From the NCBI GenBank assembly GCA_905147135.1, contig LR990048.1:13810563-13874562 (forward strand): 64,000 nt of DNA, given 5' to 3'. Below the pieces are notes generated by a model. It worked only from the letters and a program-made list of their open reading frames with translations, was not told where the DNA came from and did not search any database. Source of the DNA: Blastobasis lacticolella. Its lineage: Eukaryota > Arthropoda > Insecta > Lepidoptera > Blastobasidae. Positions 33,943 to 44,180 of the stretch are shown here, piece by piece. Position numbers and translations under genes: made by a program. Positions within the stretch are counted from its first letter, which is position 1. Each line of letters opens with the position of its first letter.

Positions 33943-34148
33943 GGGAAAGGGGAGGTTATTGCCATAATCTCCACGCTTGGCAGGCGGGTTGGAGATCGCA
34001 GTGTTTAAATATAACAATGAAAAATGCTGCTGCCCATTTTCCAGACTACGGAGACTCTTGATCTTGTGCCTCGAAAACATTAGTCGCCTTGTACGACACC
34101 CATCAGTGTAAGGGGTTGGTAATATTCTACTCTGCCGGACACCACCCG
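33943..34148 (-). mobile_element. Family A element, 3' truncated
   Basis: The minus-strand head CCGGGTGGTGTCCGGCAGAG lies at 34148 and the core follows, but the sequence stops within CCTCCCCTTTC at 33943 with no GAT tail. Confidence 0.65.
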
Positions 34149-34684
34149 GAAACTTGTTAACAAATTAAGAAAATCGGCCAATTCGTTCGGGAGCTACAAC
34201 GCCAGACACACAATACACATATCACACCCTTCTCCCGTAGCACTTCTCTTTTACGTGGGGCGTTAAATAGCACTCCAGGCAAAAAGAAAAGCGCTCTTTA
34301 AACCAACTACAGTATCAAAACGCTAACACGTTACCCTGCGTAGTTGCCATTACCCCTAAACGCCTAAGCACTCTAACAATAGGGGTAACAATGGACCCCA
34401 TTTATATTTTTTGTTTTACTATCATTACCTTTATTGGCGCCATAATACGAGCGGCCATATGCAGTGAAGACCCTCTCATTATCATTATCATTTTGTATCA
34501 CTAACCCCAAACTATGTAGGTATTGAAGCAATATATGTTTGGGTTGCTTGAAAGTACACACAGAGTTATTATCTTGTCTGGTTCATAAGTTTCAATAAAA
34601 GCTCGTAAGCTCGTTTATATGTCACCGCTTACAAACCGGACCGAATGTTGGAAGAAAATGAGTGTATTTTTTTTTTATGTCGTA

Positions 34685-34900
34685 CGTTAGGTAAACAGGC
34701 AAGCGGGCCACCTGATGGAAAGTGGTCACCACTGCCTATAGACATTAGCAACACCGAGACTATCACCAATGCGTTGCCCACCTCTATAACACGTTACTCT
34801 GGCAGCAAAAAGGCAAATATCCCTCCACTGCCAAAGCCACGGTTCCCCAAATTCCCCCCCCATGGAGCTCTGGAAATCTTACTCACCGGCAGAAACACAA
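34685..34900. repeat. Family D repeat
   Basis: Contains AAACAGGCAAGCGGGCCACC, TGATGGAAAGTGGTCACCAC and CCAATGCGTTGCCCACCTCT. Related to 45147-45290. The 98-codon frame over it is repeat-derived. Confidence 0.55.
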
Positions 34901-36499
34901 TACTATTTAAAAGAGTATTGTTTAGCTGCGGTATTCTGTAAGGTGGAGGTACTTCTCCAGTCGGGCGGCTCTAATTGAAACGGGATACCCCGCTATGCCC
35001 TACCTCTCTCTAATATATATAGTGCAAATGTCAGTAAAATTAAACTTGAAAGCAGTCGGGGCCCCATTATCATATAGGTGGACACGGTTACTTAATATTT
35101 ATAGAAATTTAGAATCAATTTGGGTTTATGGGTTTTGAGACGAAGCTAACGATACCTTAACTATCGAAATCCATCCCGCCATTTAGAAGATACGAGGTAA
35201 TAAAGAAATCTATAAACATACCAATATAGAAACAAAACATGCTATATACATACAAAAAGCCCGCGAAAAACATAACCCTACCTTGGAAGTCGGGTTTACA
35301 CTGGCATGAAAGTAGGCTCTTATTTCCTTTATGTAGATCTAGTAACACAGGACTACCAAAGTAGAAAAGATGAGATGAAACTGTCCCATTCAAATCACTT
35401 ATGTATTACCAACACATTTTCCTCCCATTGTGCCATAGCCATATAAATTACTCTCTTTCATCTACGTTTTCTTTCTGACGTTGCTAAAAGGTAGCCTATT
35501 ATGTCCATTTGTAGGATACTACAAGTTATTTCCGCATAGCTCTTAAAATTATTAAAGTCGGTGCTACAGGTCAGTCGTGAAACCATTGTATAAAAATATC
35601 ACTCATAAAGAAACATTGACCACCTTATCGAATTTATTTATGCAGATTATTCAACTGGTGCTCATAAGGATACAATGAAATTATCATTAAGTTTATTAAG
35701 TTCAAAGTATTAAGTTTATTTGTAACATAGGTGTGTATACATAACTTATATATTAAAAATAATACACATACCTACAGGAGAAACATACTGCATGAGACAC
35801 TTCATCTTAGTCCTTTCCGTGCCCTTAGATGCATGAATCGTAGATGTTATGGACGACAGTTACCGTTTACCATCAGATGCGCTGTCTACTTTTTTGTCAC
35901 TGAGTAGTTATATTAGTGCTTACAAAAAACGTACAGACTGACACAAATACGCTTCAAAATTAATGTTGCTAATGCATGCAACATGCTTCCCCTTGCTTAT
36001 TATGTTACATTTCTCTGTTCTAGCACTTTTAATAGGCACGTTTTGCGGCTAGCAAACTATAAACCTAGTAAACAGTATCAAATAGAAGCTTAGCGGACGT
36101 GAAAAAGAACCCAAATCGAGCATAACGCCAGCTTGGCAGAGGTAGTCGTTAAACCAAGTGCTTTCGCCAACAACGTTAAGGTATGCCAATTAACATTACT
36201 GCCGGGCTTACCGGCAGTTTCAGCCTCGGTCTTGGAGATAGAAATGTGGAACGGCTTCCAAAAATTTGAATGAATGAAAGAACACTTTATTGCGTGTCGA
36301 TACAGTCGTATCGGTAGCAATAGAGAAAACAACAAGCGGCTTAAAGCGCTTAAAGCGTCTTCCAGGCAACCTTTGGGTAGCAAACTATCAACAGATACAT
36401 GTTTATACTGAGAGCAACTGCGTCTGTTCAGATCGAAGGGATAGTGGATCATTTAAATTAGCGAAGTTTGTCAGTCTCTGCGGTAAAAGCCTACTAATT
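34901..36499. other. Non-coding sequence
   Basis: A LINE-like tail in reverse (GAACACTTTATTGCGTGTCG) is at about 36279. The 120-codon minus-strand frame at 36090-36452 crosses it and has no domain. Otherwise nothing recognised. Confidence 0.35.
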
Positions 36500-36760
36500 A
36501 GGCAAACAATGTCTTGAAGATGTAAAGATTGAAGATCGACGATGATTGACTTATCCACACATTTATCTAATCAAAGATATAAGTTTACACGAATAAGGTT
36601 GTGGAATGAACTGCCTAGAGAGTACAACATGGAGTTCTTCAAGAAAAGGGTGAAAAGGTTTTTACGGGGTCGACAACGCGTGGGTGGTGCCCTTGGTATT
36701 GCAAACGGCCGTAGGCTGCGGTGACACATCTTATATTAATTTCTGGACGTCGATGGGTTG
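36500..36760 (+). pseudogene. LINE ORF2 C-terminal fragment
   Basis: Translates to FTRIRLWNELPREYNMEFFK, KRVKRFLRGRQRVGG and ends GRRLR-stop at 36724. The pattern RLWN.LP......FKKRV...L.GR is the extreme C-terminus of many insect LINE reverse transcriptases. The RT core is absent, so this is a 5'-truncated copy. Confidence 0.6.
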
Positions 36761-37379
36761 ATGGGGGTTGGTTAACGATTGTTGGTGGCTATTTAATAAC
36801 GGTAGCAGTGAGTGATATGGCTCTGAATGTACCTTTATATATGATGTGTAAAAAGTAACAAAAGAAATTGACACCTCACAACAAAATATTACGATAACCC
36901 ATAATTAAAACACCGTTTCCATATTCGGCCTCAAGCCCTGCCCAACCAGATGCCAGCGGTTTATGTGGGTATATGGGGCAAGCCTGGTTACGTGCGAACT
37001 ATTGTGGCTTGTTACGGAAAACCTATGCGAAAAATATTTATTGAATATGTAAGTACACGTTGAACTGAAGCGAAAACCGGTTTCCAATTATCGTCATATT
37101 TCAGTGAAAATAAAAAAGCTCAGCTTGGATGGTTAGGATTATAACATAGATGCAAACCCATACCTCAAATGGCGAATACATTTCTGAGGCCTAGATCCAA
37201 ACAACTGTAGCAAGCCTTTATCAAAATAAAGTAAAACACAAGGAAAATCTGTCAAAGAACTTTGTGGTCTTATTTCCCTTTGGCGCTTTGGCCTCAAGCA
37301 GTCCCCAGCCAGACCGACGGCAGTCTATACGAGTTTATGGGGGAAGCCGGGGCTAACGCCCCATCGGAATTATAGTCAT

Positions 37380-37490
37380 AAAGGTTACGTGCGCGTGCGA
37401 TTACGTAATGCGGATCCCGAATTGCAGGCGATTCCCGGAACGACTGCGAGGATTCATGCGGGGAACTGCAGGCGTTTGTCTTCTGTTGCT
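37380..37490 (+). repeat. Fragment related to the family B copy at 37654
   Basis: GCGATTCCCGGAACGACTGC, GAGGATTCATGCGGGG and ACTGCAGGCGTTTG resemble GGTATTCCCGGAGCAACTGC, GAGGATTCACGCGGGG and ACTGCAGGCGTTTG at 37722-37772. This is a partial repeat of a segment that the other family B copies lack. Confidence 0.5.
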
Positions 37491-37653
37491 TTTGCATGTG
37501 TATTCCTGTATATCGTCGTCAGGTAGTCGGATATTGTTAATTATTCGCCTTTATTCTCAGTAATTCGGTTGTACAGTTATGTTGTGGGATTTTTCCCGCT
37601 AGTTCTGTTAGTGGTCCTGTTCAACAGAACAGCCATTCTTTAAATAACTATTT

Positions 37654-37957
37654 AGTCGGTGGGTTAATGGCTAGTGAGTAGGCCTTATATGCAAGAGATA
37701 CCAAGTTCGATCCGAATTGCCGGGTATTCCCGGAGCAACTGCGAGGATTCACGCGGGGTACTGCAGGCGTTTGAGGACAAACGCCAGCATGTGTAACCGT
37801 GAGCCAATCTGGCCACGTTTCCCTGTTAACAAAGTCAAGCACGGAGGTCAGATAGCTGTCACTCTATTGTAATTATATGATCTGTCCGGTCCTGGATCAT
37901 GGTCAGGGCGGACCACGGGACCTCGCGCAAGAGCACAATCGGGATATTGACGTTAAG
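37654..37957 (+). mobile_element. Family B-like tRNA-headed SINE, variant
   Basis: The head GTCGGTGGGTTAATGGCTAG has box A-like sequence and CCAAGTTCGATCCGAATTGC is box B-like. The tail shares GTCCTGGATCATGGTCAGGG and ATCGGGATATTGACG with family B. The middle (CGGAGCAACTGCGAGG ... CTGCAGGCGTTTG) differs from the other copies. Confidence 0.6.
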
Positions 37958-38423
37958 ATGATTTAGTCATTATTAAATGGCTAATTATGCAAAAGCGCGA
38001 ATATTTGTTTGTTTATTTTATATCTCTATTTCCGTCATGTCTGAACGTGGTAACAGATTTCGCAAAAGAATGGAATTTGGATAAAAAATGAGGATGTCTT
38101 CTGGTTTAGATTAATAATTACAAGATTTCCAATGAAAAAATCCACAAACGGGAATCAGTGATCACAACATATCTTTAGGTATGAGTAATAAAACTCGTAT
38201 AAACGTAAGCAACTGTTTCGCAATTTTGATGCGTCATGTTGAGCGAAAGAATGTTAATATTTGTAGGCGCTGTTTACAATGCAACATTACAAATCAATCA
38301 GCTAGCAGCACTCGTGCACTCTTATTCAATTCTATTTATAAGTCTGAAGTTTCATAAGTGAAGCAAGCGTTATGAGTTTCACAAGATAGACGTTGAAATA
38401 ATGTATTTTTGAATAGAGAATAG

Positions 38424-38935
38424 CGTCATCATATATCAGCCAGAAGACGCCCATTGCTGGGCATAGGCCTCCCCCAGATATTTCCACAAAGGCTGGTCCT
38501 GTGCTTTCCGCATCCAGCTGGTACCTGCGATCCTTACCAGGTCGTCGGTCCACATTGTAGGAGGCCTACCCACGCTGCGTCTTCCGGTACGTGGTCGCCA
38601 CTCGAGAACTTTATTGCCCCATCGGCCATCTGTTCTTCGAGCTATGTGCCCTGCCCACTGCAACTTCAGTCTGACAATCCTTAGAGCTATGTCGGTGACC
38701 TTGGTTCGCTTGCGGATCTCCTCATATTTGATTCGATGGCGCAAAGAAACTTTGACTCGAGCATAGCTCTTTCCATTGCCCTTTGGGTAACAGTGAGCTT
38801 TCTTATAAGGCCCATAGTGAGCGGCCACGTTTCAGTTCCGTAAGTCATCACTGGCAACACACATTTCAATTTCATCAAAGACCTTCGTTTTGAGACACTG
38901 CGGTAATTGGGACGAAAATTGATGAATGAATTCAT
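38424..38935 (-). pseudogene. RTE-type LINE, C-terminal part of the reverse-transcriptase ORF
   Basis: On the minus strand, frame one (from 38935) gives KLKCVLPVMTYGTETWPLTM and TQRAMERAML. After a frameshift near 38750 the other frame gives VSLRHRIKYEEIRKRTKVTD, RLKLQWAGHIARRTDGRWGN, KVLEWRPRTGRRSVGRPPTM and WTDDLVRIAG. These are the diagnostic C-terminal blocks of RTE-clade LINEs (QWAGHIARR, EWRPRTG, GRPPxxWTDD). It has one frameshift and is 5'-truncated. The 3' end CCCAGCAATGGGCGTC...GATATATGATGACGC is complete. It is the best-preserved member of this family in the window. Confidence 0.8.
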
Positions 38936-39464
38936 TGTTTGTTCTGCGGAAACTGAAGTTGCAAATAAATAAAAATCGGGACTTCAAAGTGGTATTTCCC
39001 ACTAGTTTGAAACTTATTAATCACTCTTAAGAACGAGTTAAACTAAACCGCAGCGCAGTGCAATATTAATCACGCGAATGACATGACGCAACGACTGGGA
39101 ACGATATTGAGTCACTCGGTAACACGTCGAGGTAATAAATCATTTGCAAACCATATTCCGGCCAGAGCGCGAGCTTTGTGAAACGGTGATATTTAATTCA
39201 ATGTCTTTATTGTTTCACTCAGTACTGTTCGGTGCCAGCCACGGCAATGGCTTCAACGCTTGCAAATCGGCTCCATTGGAAAAGTAAATCCACCCAGTCA
39301 TTGCCATTATGTACAGTATCTTCCTTAGGACTTGTAGGACTTAGCTTTTTCATTGTCAGTCTCTCAGTATGCGCTATGTGAGTAGGTCGTGTATTGTCGA
39401 TTTAGTAATATTTATATCGTATTACTGAAGCGGCGGCGCAATCTGCCGCGTGTGCATCGCTGCG
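38936..39464. other. Upstream region of the ORF1 retroelement
   Basis: No coding frame. The 3' part (about 39350-39464, including ATTACTGAAGCGGCGGCGCA) is probably the 5' leader of the ORF1 element. Its exact 5' end could not be fixed because I found no target-site duplication. Confidence 0.35.
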
Positions 39465-40661
39465 ATGGCTAATAGTAACATCGTTGTGAACGAGCTCCTC
39501 GCGTTTCTGCAGCAAAAGTTGGACGTGATGGACGAAGTCAGTGCTGTGCAGATCTGCAAGTCCAGCTTCTCGGAGAAGGACATTTCCGAAGCCAAGGTAC
39601 TGCTGTTCTCATCACTCAACATGATGGAGAAGATGGTGTCTCGAAGACGTGACGGGACACCGAGGAGCGTTCAGGATATAATAACGCTACTGAAGGAGAC
39701 CGATCCCGACGACGTGCCAATCTTTGTCGCGAGGGATTTGAATAAGCTCCCTCCCGTTACGTTCGACCACGTCGACGTCACCAGGTTGCTGAAGGACATC
39801 GTACTCCTGAAGGAAAACCTGGCGAAAGTTGAGGCAAAATTCGAGGCCTCTCATAAAACTGTATTGGAGTTGCGTGAACAAATGAATACATTGCGCAACT
39901 CTATGCCAGTCATCGGGTCGCCTGCTGACACAGCCACAATGAAAATTCTGCGCGGCGTTGCGAGCGATACGAGTTTCGAGTCAGCAGTTTTAACACCGCC
40001 GCCACCGCCGCCGTCCACGCTGGAACTCAATACGTACGCGGCTCGCATCGGCGTACACGTTGCGGGTGCGTCACCGCGAGGCCCTGCGCCCGCGCCGCGC
40101 CCGCCCGCACCCGCCGCTCGCCGGCCCGTACCCGCCGCCCGCCCGCCAGCGCCCGCCGCGCCCGCGGCTCCCGTCAGCGCACCGGCATCGCGCCAACCTC
40201 GTCGCGTGGTGGCTTCAGCTCCACAAGAAACGGGGGTGTTGCCCCCATGTGCCCCCGACGTGGACTGTGATGAGGAAGGATTTATCACGGTCCAGAAGAA
40301 GAGTAGACGTCGTACTGCTCAGAATTTTCGCGGCACTGCAGTAACCAGTCCCAACTTTCTACTGCGCCCTGCGACACCGACGACGGCGCTTTACCTGTCC
40401 CGCCTTCATTACACAGTGACGGCAAAGGACGTGGAAGAGCATATCCGCTTAACCAAAAAGTACCTCGTGAGAGTCCGGCTCTTGGAATCAAGCCATGAAC
40501 GTACGTTCAACTCGTTCGTGGTGTTGGTTCCCACCGTGGACTTGGATATCTTCATGAGGGAAGATTATTGGCCGAAGGGTGTGGTGTACCGGCGATTCCG
40601 TGGGCGACCCAGAATTTCCGGTGCCGCCGAAACGACATTAGGTATCACAGACATTAAGTGA
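39465..40661 (+). CDS. Retroelement ORF1-type protein, intact
   Basis: A 398-residue intact ORF. The frame is open 15 bp further up, but only from a GTG, so ATG at 39465 (MANSNIVVNEL) is chosen. Domains: an N-terminal conserved block (about 1-115, ending LPPVTFDHVDVTRLLKDIVL); a predicted coiled coil with heptad Leu/Glu (about 105-145); a Pro/Ala/Arg low-complexity linker (about 180-260); and a C-terminal block with ALYLSRLHYTVTAKDVEEHI and FWPKGVVYRRFRGRP-like sequence (here DYWPKGVVYRRFRGRP). I recognise this architecture from many insect uncharacterised proteins that behave as ORF1 (nucleic-acid binding, Gag-like) of non-LTR retrotransposons. No ORF2 follows: the stop is trailed by about 177 bp of UTR and 26 A residues, so this is an ORF1-only retrocopy. 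The intact frame suggests recent insertion. Confidence 0.75.
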   Translation: MANSNIVVNELLAFLQQKLDVMDEVSAVQICKSSFSEKDISEAKVLLFSSLNMMEKMVSRRRDGTPRSVQDIITLLKETDPDDVPIFVARDLNKLPPVTFDHVDVTRLLKDIVLLKENLAKVEAKFEASHKTVLELREQMNTLRNSMPVIGSPADTATMKILRGVASDTSFESAVLTPPPPPPSTLELNTYAARIGVHVAGASPRGPAPAPRPPAPAARRPVPAARPPAPAAPAAPVSAPASRQPRRVVASAPQETGVLPPCAPDVDCDEEGFITVQKKSRRRTAQNFRGTAVTSPNFLLRPATPTTALYLSRLHYTVTAKDVEEHIRLTKKYLVRVRLLESSHERTFNSFVVLVPTVDLDIFMREDYWPKGVVYRRFRGRPRISGAAETTLGITDIK

Positions 40662-40864
40662 AAAGTGTTAGAATTTAGTTATGAAAATTATTATATTATC
40701 TATTAGTCTATTGTTAATTTTATAAGTGGTATTGTTGTATAGGTTATATTATTTTGTTTGGCTATAATGTATTGTTTATTGTTTTTATAATTTTGTATGT
40801 AATATGTATTATATCTATGGGCCTCTGTAGCCTGATACAAAAAAAAAAAAAAAAAAAAAAAAAA
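40662..40864 (+). mobile_element. 3' UTR and A26 tail of the ORF1 element
   Basis: AT-rich UTR ending GGGCCTCTGTAGCCTGATAC, followed by an uninterrupted A tract at 40839-40864. The pre-tail phrase resembles the LINE tail at 22008 (GGGCCTCAGGGGCCTG). Marks the 3' boundary of the insertion. Confidence 0.75.
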
Positions 40865-41039
40865 TTGTTATTCCCAATATTCACATTAAGTATATAATTT
40901 GTTTTACTTGCTATTTAAATGTGTGTGAACTTATAAATATGCTGCTTAGATTAAACTTCATTACATTATTTATTAATAACGATAATATTATGTAGTCACT
41001 GTGGGAAAAAATGCCTGCATTACCATTAGCAGAATAAGT

Positions 41040-41100
41040 GAATATGTAGTGAGTATAGTATACCCGTATACCCGAATATGTAGTGAGTATAGTATACCCG
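41040..41100. repeat. 27-bp direct repeat
   Basis: A 27-bp segment starting GAATATGTAGTGAGTATAGT and ending ATACCCG occurs at 41040-41066 and identically at 41074-41100, separated by 7 bp. Confidence 0.85.
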
Positions 41101-41324
41101 CTTTTCGCGGCGGTAAAATAAAAGCCGCCCTATTCATTTACTCAGTAGCAGGTGAAAAAGCTCGATGAAAGATAAATTTGTGCGTCTCGCTTGAAAAGGA
41201 GCGCGCGATATTTTTCTGTCACATCGAGTTTGCCCCGCCATCCCCGATGACACGCTATTGTCAATTAGGCCGTTTGATATTTCCTCTTTGACGATTCTTT
41301 GTGTCTGAAGGTAATGAAGGGAAA

Positions 41325-41864
41325 TTAATAGGGAGCGTGGAAATGGCCGTTTGATGGTGGCGGGCTCACGGTAATCGTTTTGATGATGGCGCTTACAACG
41401 GAGCTATGATTTATGGGGCTTCTGAGGAATGCTGTGGCGTTAGGGCGGCACATAAAACTTATATTTATAGATATTCTGTGCTTAAATATAAGTTCTGTGG
41501 GGCGGTCAGACGAGATGGACCGAGGCGCCGTCGTCGTACAGAGCATTCCAGCAAAAGGTCGTGGACTAAATTGATTGCTCACGAAATTACACCGCAATGT
41601 TGCCGTGTGGCATTTTATAGATGGAATAGTAGGAAAAGTTTCTATCGCAATTCGTATCGTAAAATAAAGAAATCGAAAACACAATGTTCTATTTCGGGCC
41701 CGACTTGTGGAATGATTAAAAATGGTTTCGTCCATTGGATTCAAACGTAATACTTCCTCAACAGCGTTTGCCATTCCGACTGATAGCTTACTAATTCTGG
41801 CAATACGCAAAACCTGTCGAACAAACACCAAATCTATTCTCGCCAAACGCAAATTCAGTGGCAA
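41325..41864 (-). other. Unassigned 179-codon open frame
   Basis: A long minus-strand frame beginning MPLNLRLARIDLVFVRQVLR, with a 114-codon frame on the opposite strand (41406-41750). No domain, signal peptide or repeat pattern is evident and no splice context was recognised. It could be a chance frame in an old transposon or an unknown coding exon. Confidence 0.2.
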
Positions 41865-41929
41865 TTTAAATACCGAACGTTCATACCATCACCAGACAAG
41901 TGGAGACAGACACATGAACTCCTGTTAAT

Positions 41930-42115
41930 GCAGAGCTCAACGCCGGACGCGGCATTCGCACAATGGCGCTGTAAAACAGGAGCAGATCAAAGCGGCCGAT
42001 CGGCACGCGGTGTTCGATTGGCATTATAGGTTAGTGTTATTTCTGTGCCGACAGACGCGCGCCGCTCCAGCCGCTAGTGATGGGCATTACACGGCGAAAT
42101 TCCTTGGCAGCTGGT
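41930..42115. other. CpG-rich block, possible promoter or 5' exon
   Basis: A stretch noticeably richer in GC and CpG than its surroundings (GCCGGACGCGGCATTCGC, CGGCACGCGGTGTTCG, CGACAGACGCGCGCCGCTCC). No coding frame. It could be a 5' exon or promoter of the minus-strand calcium channel gene or of something else; there is no direct evidence. Confidence 0.2.
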
Positions 42116-42186
42116 CATAATAAGGGCGTTTTACCTACCGTCGTAAGCGAGAGTGTGTTGCTCGTAAACGGTTAGGAATTTGAAAA

Positions 42187-42212
42187 AGTAGTAGTACATA
42201 TGTACTACTACT
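42187..42212. repeat. Perfect 26-bp palindrome
   Basis: AGTAGTAGTACAT followed by its exact reverse complement, with no loop, centred between 42199 and 42200. Confidence 0.9.
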
Positions 42213-42904
42213 AAACCAAAAGTTGTAGAGAATTTGAAAAGCTTTATCATGGTAGTAGACCATATTCCCGTAGGATGCACTGTTTTCGAGATATTTACAT
42301 TAAACAACTAAACCACTCAAAATAATATCTCAGAAAAGACTATACGTTTTATTTCATTTGTTTCTATAATTCGGATCTTTATTTTGTTTTAAATATTTAT
42401 TTTATTAACACCGGGAACGGAAAGAGGGGTGTTGTAAGTGTAAAGTAGGTAGTTTAGTTTAGTTCTTAGTTTTGTTTTATTAAAATCGGTTTGGCAATAT
42501 AACAAATATTAGAGAAGAGTTTTTCTATATATCTCGGTCAGGTCATTGTCAGGCATTTGACGAAGATAGGTAGAGCCTGCCTAAAGTATAGTCTACTTAC
42601 ATTATATACATTTCGCAAATTTAAGATAACTCATCCGACACAGTGAAATGAGTTGACACAATCTCGCAGCGTTGCCCATCTCTAGTCGCGGTAACGTCTG
42701 TGTTTGTTCTTGACTCCCTGAACGAAACTCAACTCCATTTGCGCGGTGATTTTGTAGGTAATTTATTTGGCCTTATCCTGGCCGGTGGTACTGAATTAAC
42801 TATTGCTTAGTGCTACCTAGAGGCTAGAGGGGTGTAGATTTGAACGAAGTATATAAATCTTCTGTAGTTACAGATACCCCTGGTATTGCGAACGTCCATA
42901 GGCT
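42213..42904. other. Non-coding sequence
   Basis: No gene or repeat recognised. Confidence 0.35.
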
Positions 42905-43107
42905 GGCCGTGTGGTGTCCGGTGGCCGTGTGGTGTCCGGCAGAGTAGTATAGCACCAACCCCTTACACTCATGGGTGTCGTACAAGGCGACTAATGTTTT
43001 CGAGGCAAAAGATCAAGAGTATGTATGGAAAATGGGCAGCAGCATTTTCCATTGTTACATTTAAACACTGCGATCTCCAACCCGCCTGCCAAGCGTGGAG
43101 ATTATGG
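42905..43107 (+). mobile_element. Family A element with duplicated 5' end, 3' truncated
   Basis: Begins GGCCGTGTGGTGTCCGGT then GGCCGTGTGGTGTCCGGC, so the first 18 bp are present twice, as in the copy at 26392. It ends abruptly after GTGGAGATTATGGC without the GAT tail. Confidence 0.75.
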
Positions 43108-43224
43108 CACATAGTATAAATAATAAAATGAATGGTTTCATGAAACGAAAATGCAGAGCCTAAGTACGTTGTTAACTCACAAGCCGAATCTCGGTAGTTA
43201 AAGGTCAACTATGTAACTATGTGT

Positions 43225-43320
43225 TGTAATGGATGTCGTACGAGGCGACTAACGTTTCTGAGACAAAACACTTAGAGTCTCCGTAAGCTAAAAATGGGCC
43301 GCAGTATTTTTCGTTTTTAT
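43225..43320 (+). mobile_element. Diverged family A fragment
   Basis: GGATGTCGTACGAGGCGACT, AACGTTTCTGAGAC and AAAATGGGCCGCAGTATTTT correspond to the central core of family A, more diverged than the neighbour at 42905. Confidence 0.55.
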
Positions 43321-43453
43321 TCATATCGCTGATTCGTATGAAATATAATTCCTTAATTTATAGATTACCTATAAGTCCTTAGGTTCCAAAATGGTGCTCC
43401 AAGAGATATCTACCCGGCTAATTGAGTCTTCCGGAGACCCACATTATCATAAT

Positions 43454-43780
43454 CTTGGCGTTAATGACCCGGTTGTGCTCTCGAGAACGAGGTCCAGGGG
43501 TCCGAATTGACCATGATCCAGGATTTGGCGATTAGGTAATTACAGTGGAGCGAGTACCATCTGACCTCCGTGACCCTGCTATCAGGGGAACCTGACCAGA
43601 TTGGATATTCAGTTGCCTGAATTTGCAGATTTCATTACGATGTTTTCCCTCACCGTAAGAGCATCAGTTAGAATTCAACTAATGTTCATAACTCAGAATA
43701 GAGTCATTGGTACATGGCCGCAGCGGGATTCGAACCCGGCACCTCGCGCTTTTGAGTCACCAAGTCAAGGCCACCGACGC
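43454..43780 (-). mobile_element. Family B tRNA-headed SINE
   Basis: Full length. The minus-strand head GCGTCGGTGGCCTTGACTTG has box A-like sequence, and GCCGGGTTCGAATCCCGCTG is a near-perfect box B. The body is collinear with 4226 and 30617; the tail is GGGTCATTAACGCCAAG. Part of a retroposon, not a functional tRNA. Confidence 0.75.
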
Positions 43781-43825
43781 TGTATCTATGTTAGATTATA
43801 TACTTATAATATATTGTTAAAAATA

Positions 43826-44180
43826 GCGGATCACATTCGCGTTGATGCTTTCGAAATGTGGTGCTAGAGAAGGATGCTGCGAACTCCATGGACGGCACAT
43901 TGGACCAACGCATCTAGACCTTGGAAGAGTGCTGGAATATTTAGGTCATATTGTCAGAAAAGTCGGTCGGAACCTCGAAAGACTGATGATCACTGAAAAG
44001 GGATATGGCAAAAAAACCTAGAGGTCGAGCCCAATGCGTTGGTAAGATCAGATCAGCACCACATTACAAACTACGTTCCACCAGGCTCTGCACTGTACTG
44101 AGGACAGGGGAAGATGGTGTACTTTGTCCGTGACAGCATTATGGAAGAGAGAGGTCACAACCCTCAGATATGAGGAATAC
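43826..44180 (+). pseudogene. LINE ORF2 C-terminal fragment
   Basis: Across several frames it reads DAFEMWC(stop)RRMLRTPWTA, HWTNASR, then EYLGHIVRKVGRNLERLMIT, RSSPMRW and SIMEERGHNPQI. DAFEMWCWRRML..PWTARRTN and GHIVRK..NLERLM are well-known blocks of insect LINE C-termini. Several stops and frameshifts: a dead 5'-truncated copy. Confidence 0.65.

Noticed and set aside
36090..36452. A 120-codon minus-strand frame
   Set aside because: It crosses a LINE-like tail and has no domain. Most likely chance.
39450..39464. Start of the ORF1 protein at 39450
   Set aside because: The codon there is GTG. The first ATG in frame is at 39465 and begins the conserved MANSN sequence.
39851..40288. A 145-codon minus-strand frame over ORF1, rich in Gly and Ala
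   Set aside because: It is the mirror of the GC-rich Pro/Ala/Arg linker of the plus-strand ORF1, with no domain of its own.
43720..43780. tRNA genes, from good box A/box B sequences (also at 4500, 17150 and 30630)
   Set aside because: Each is the head of a SINE with a collinear body and tail, and acceptor stems do not pair.
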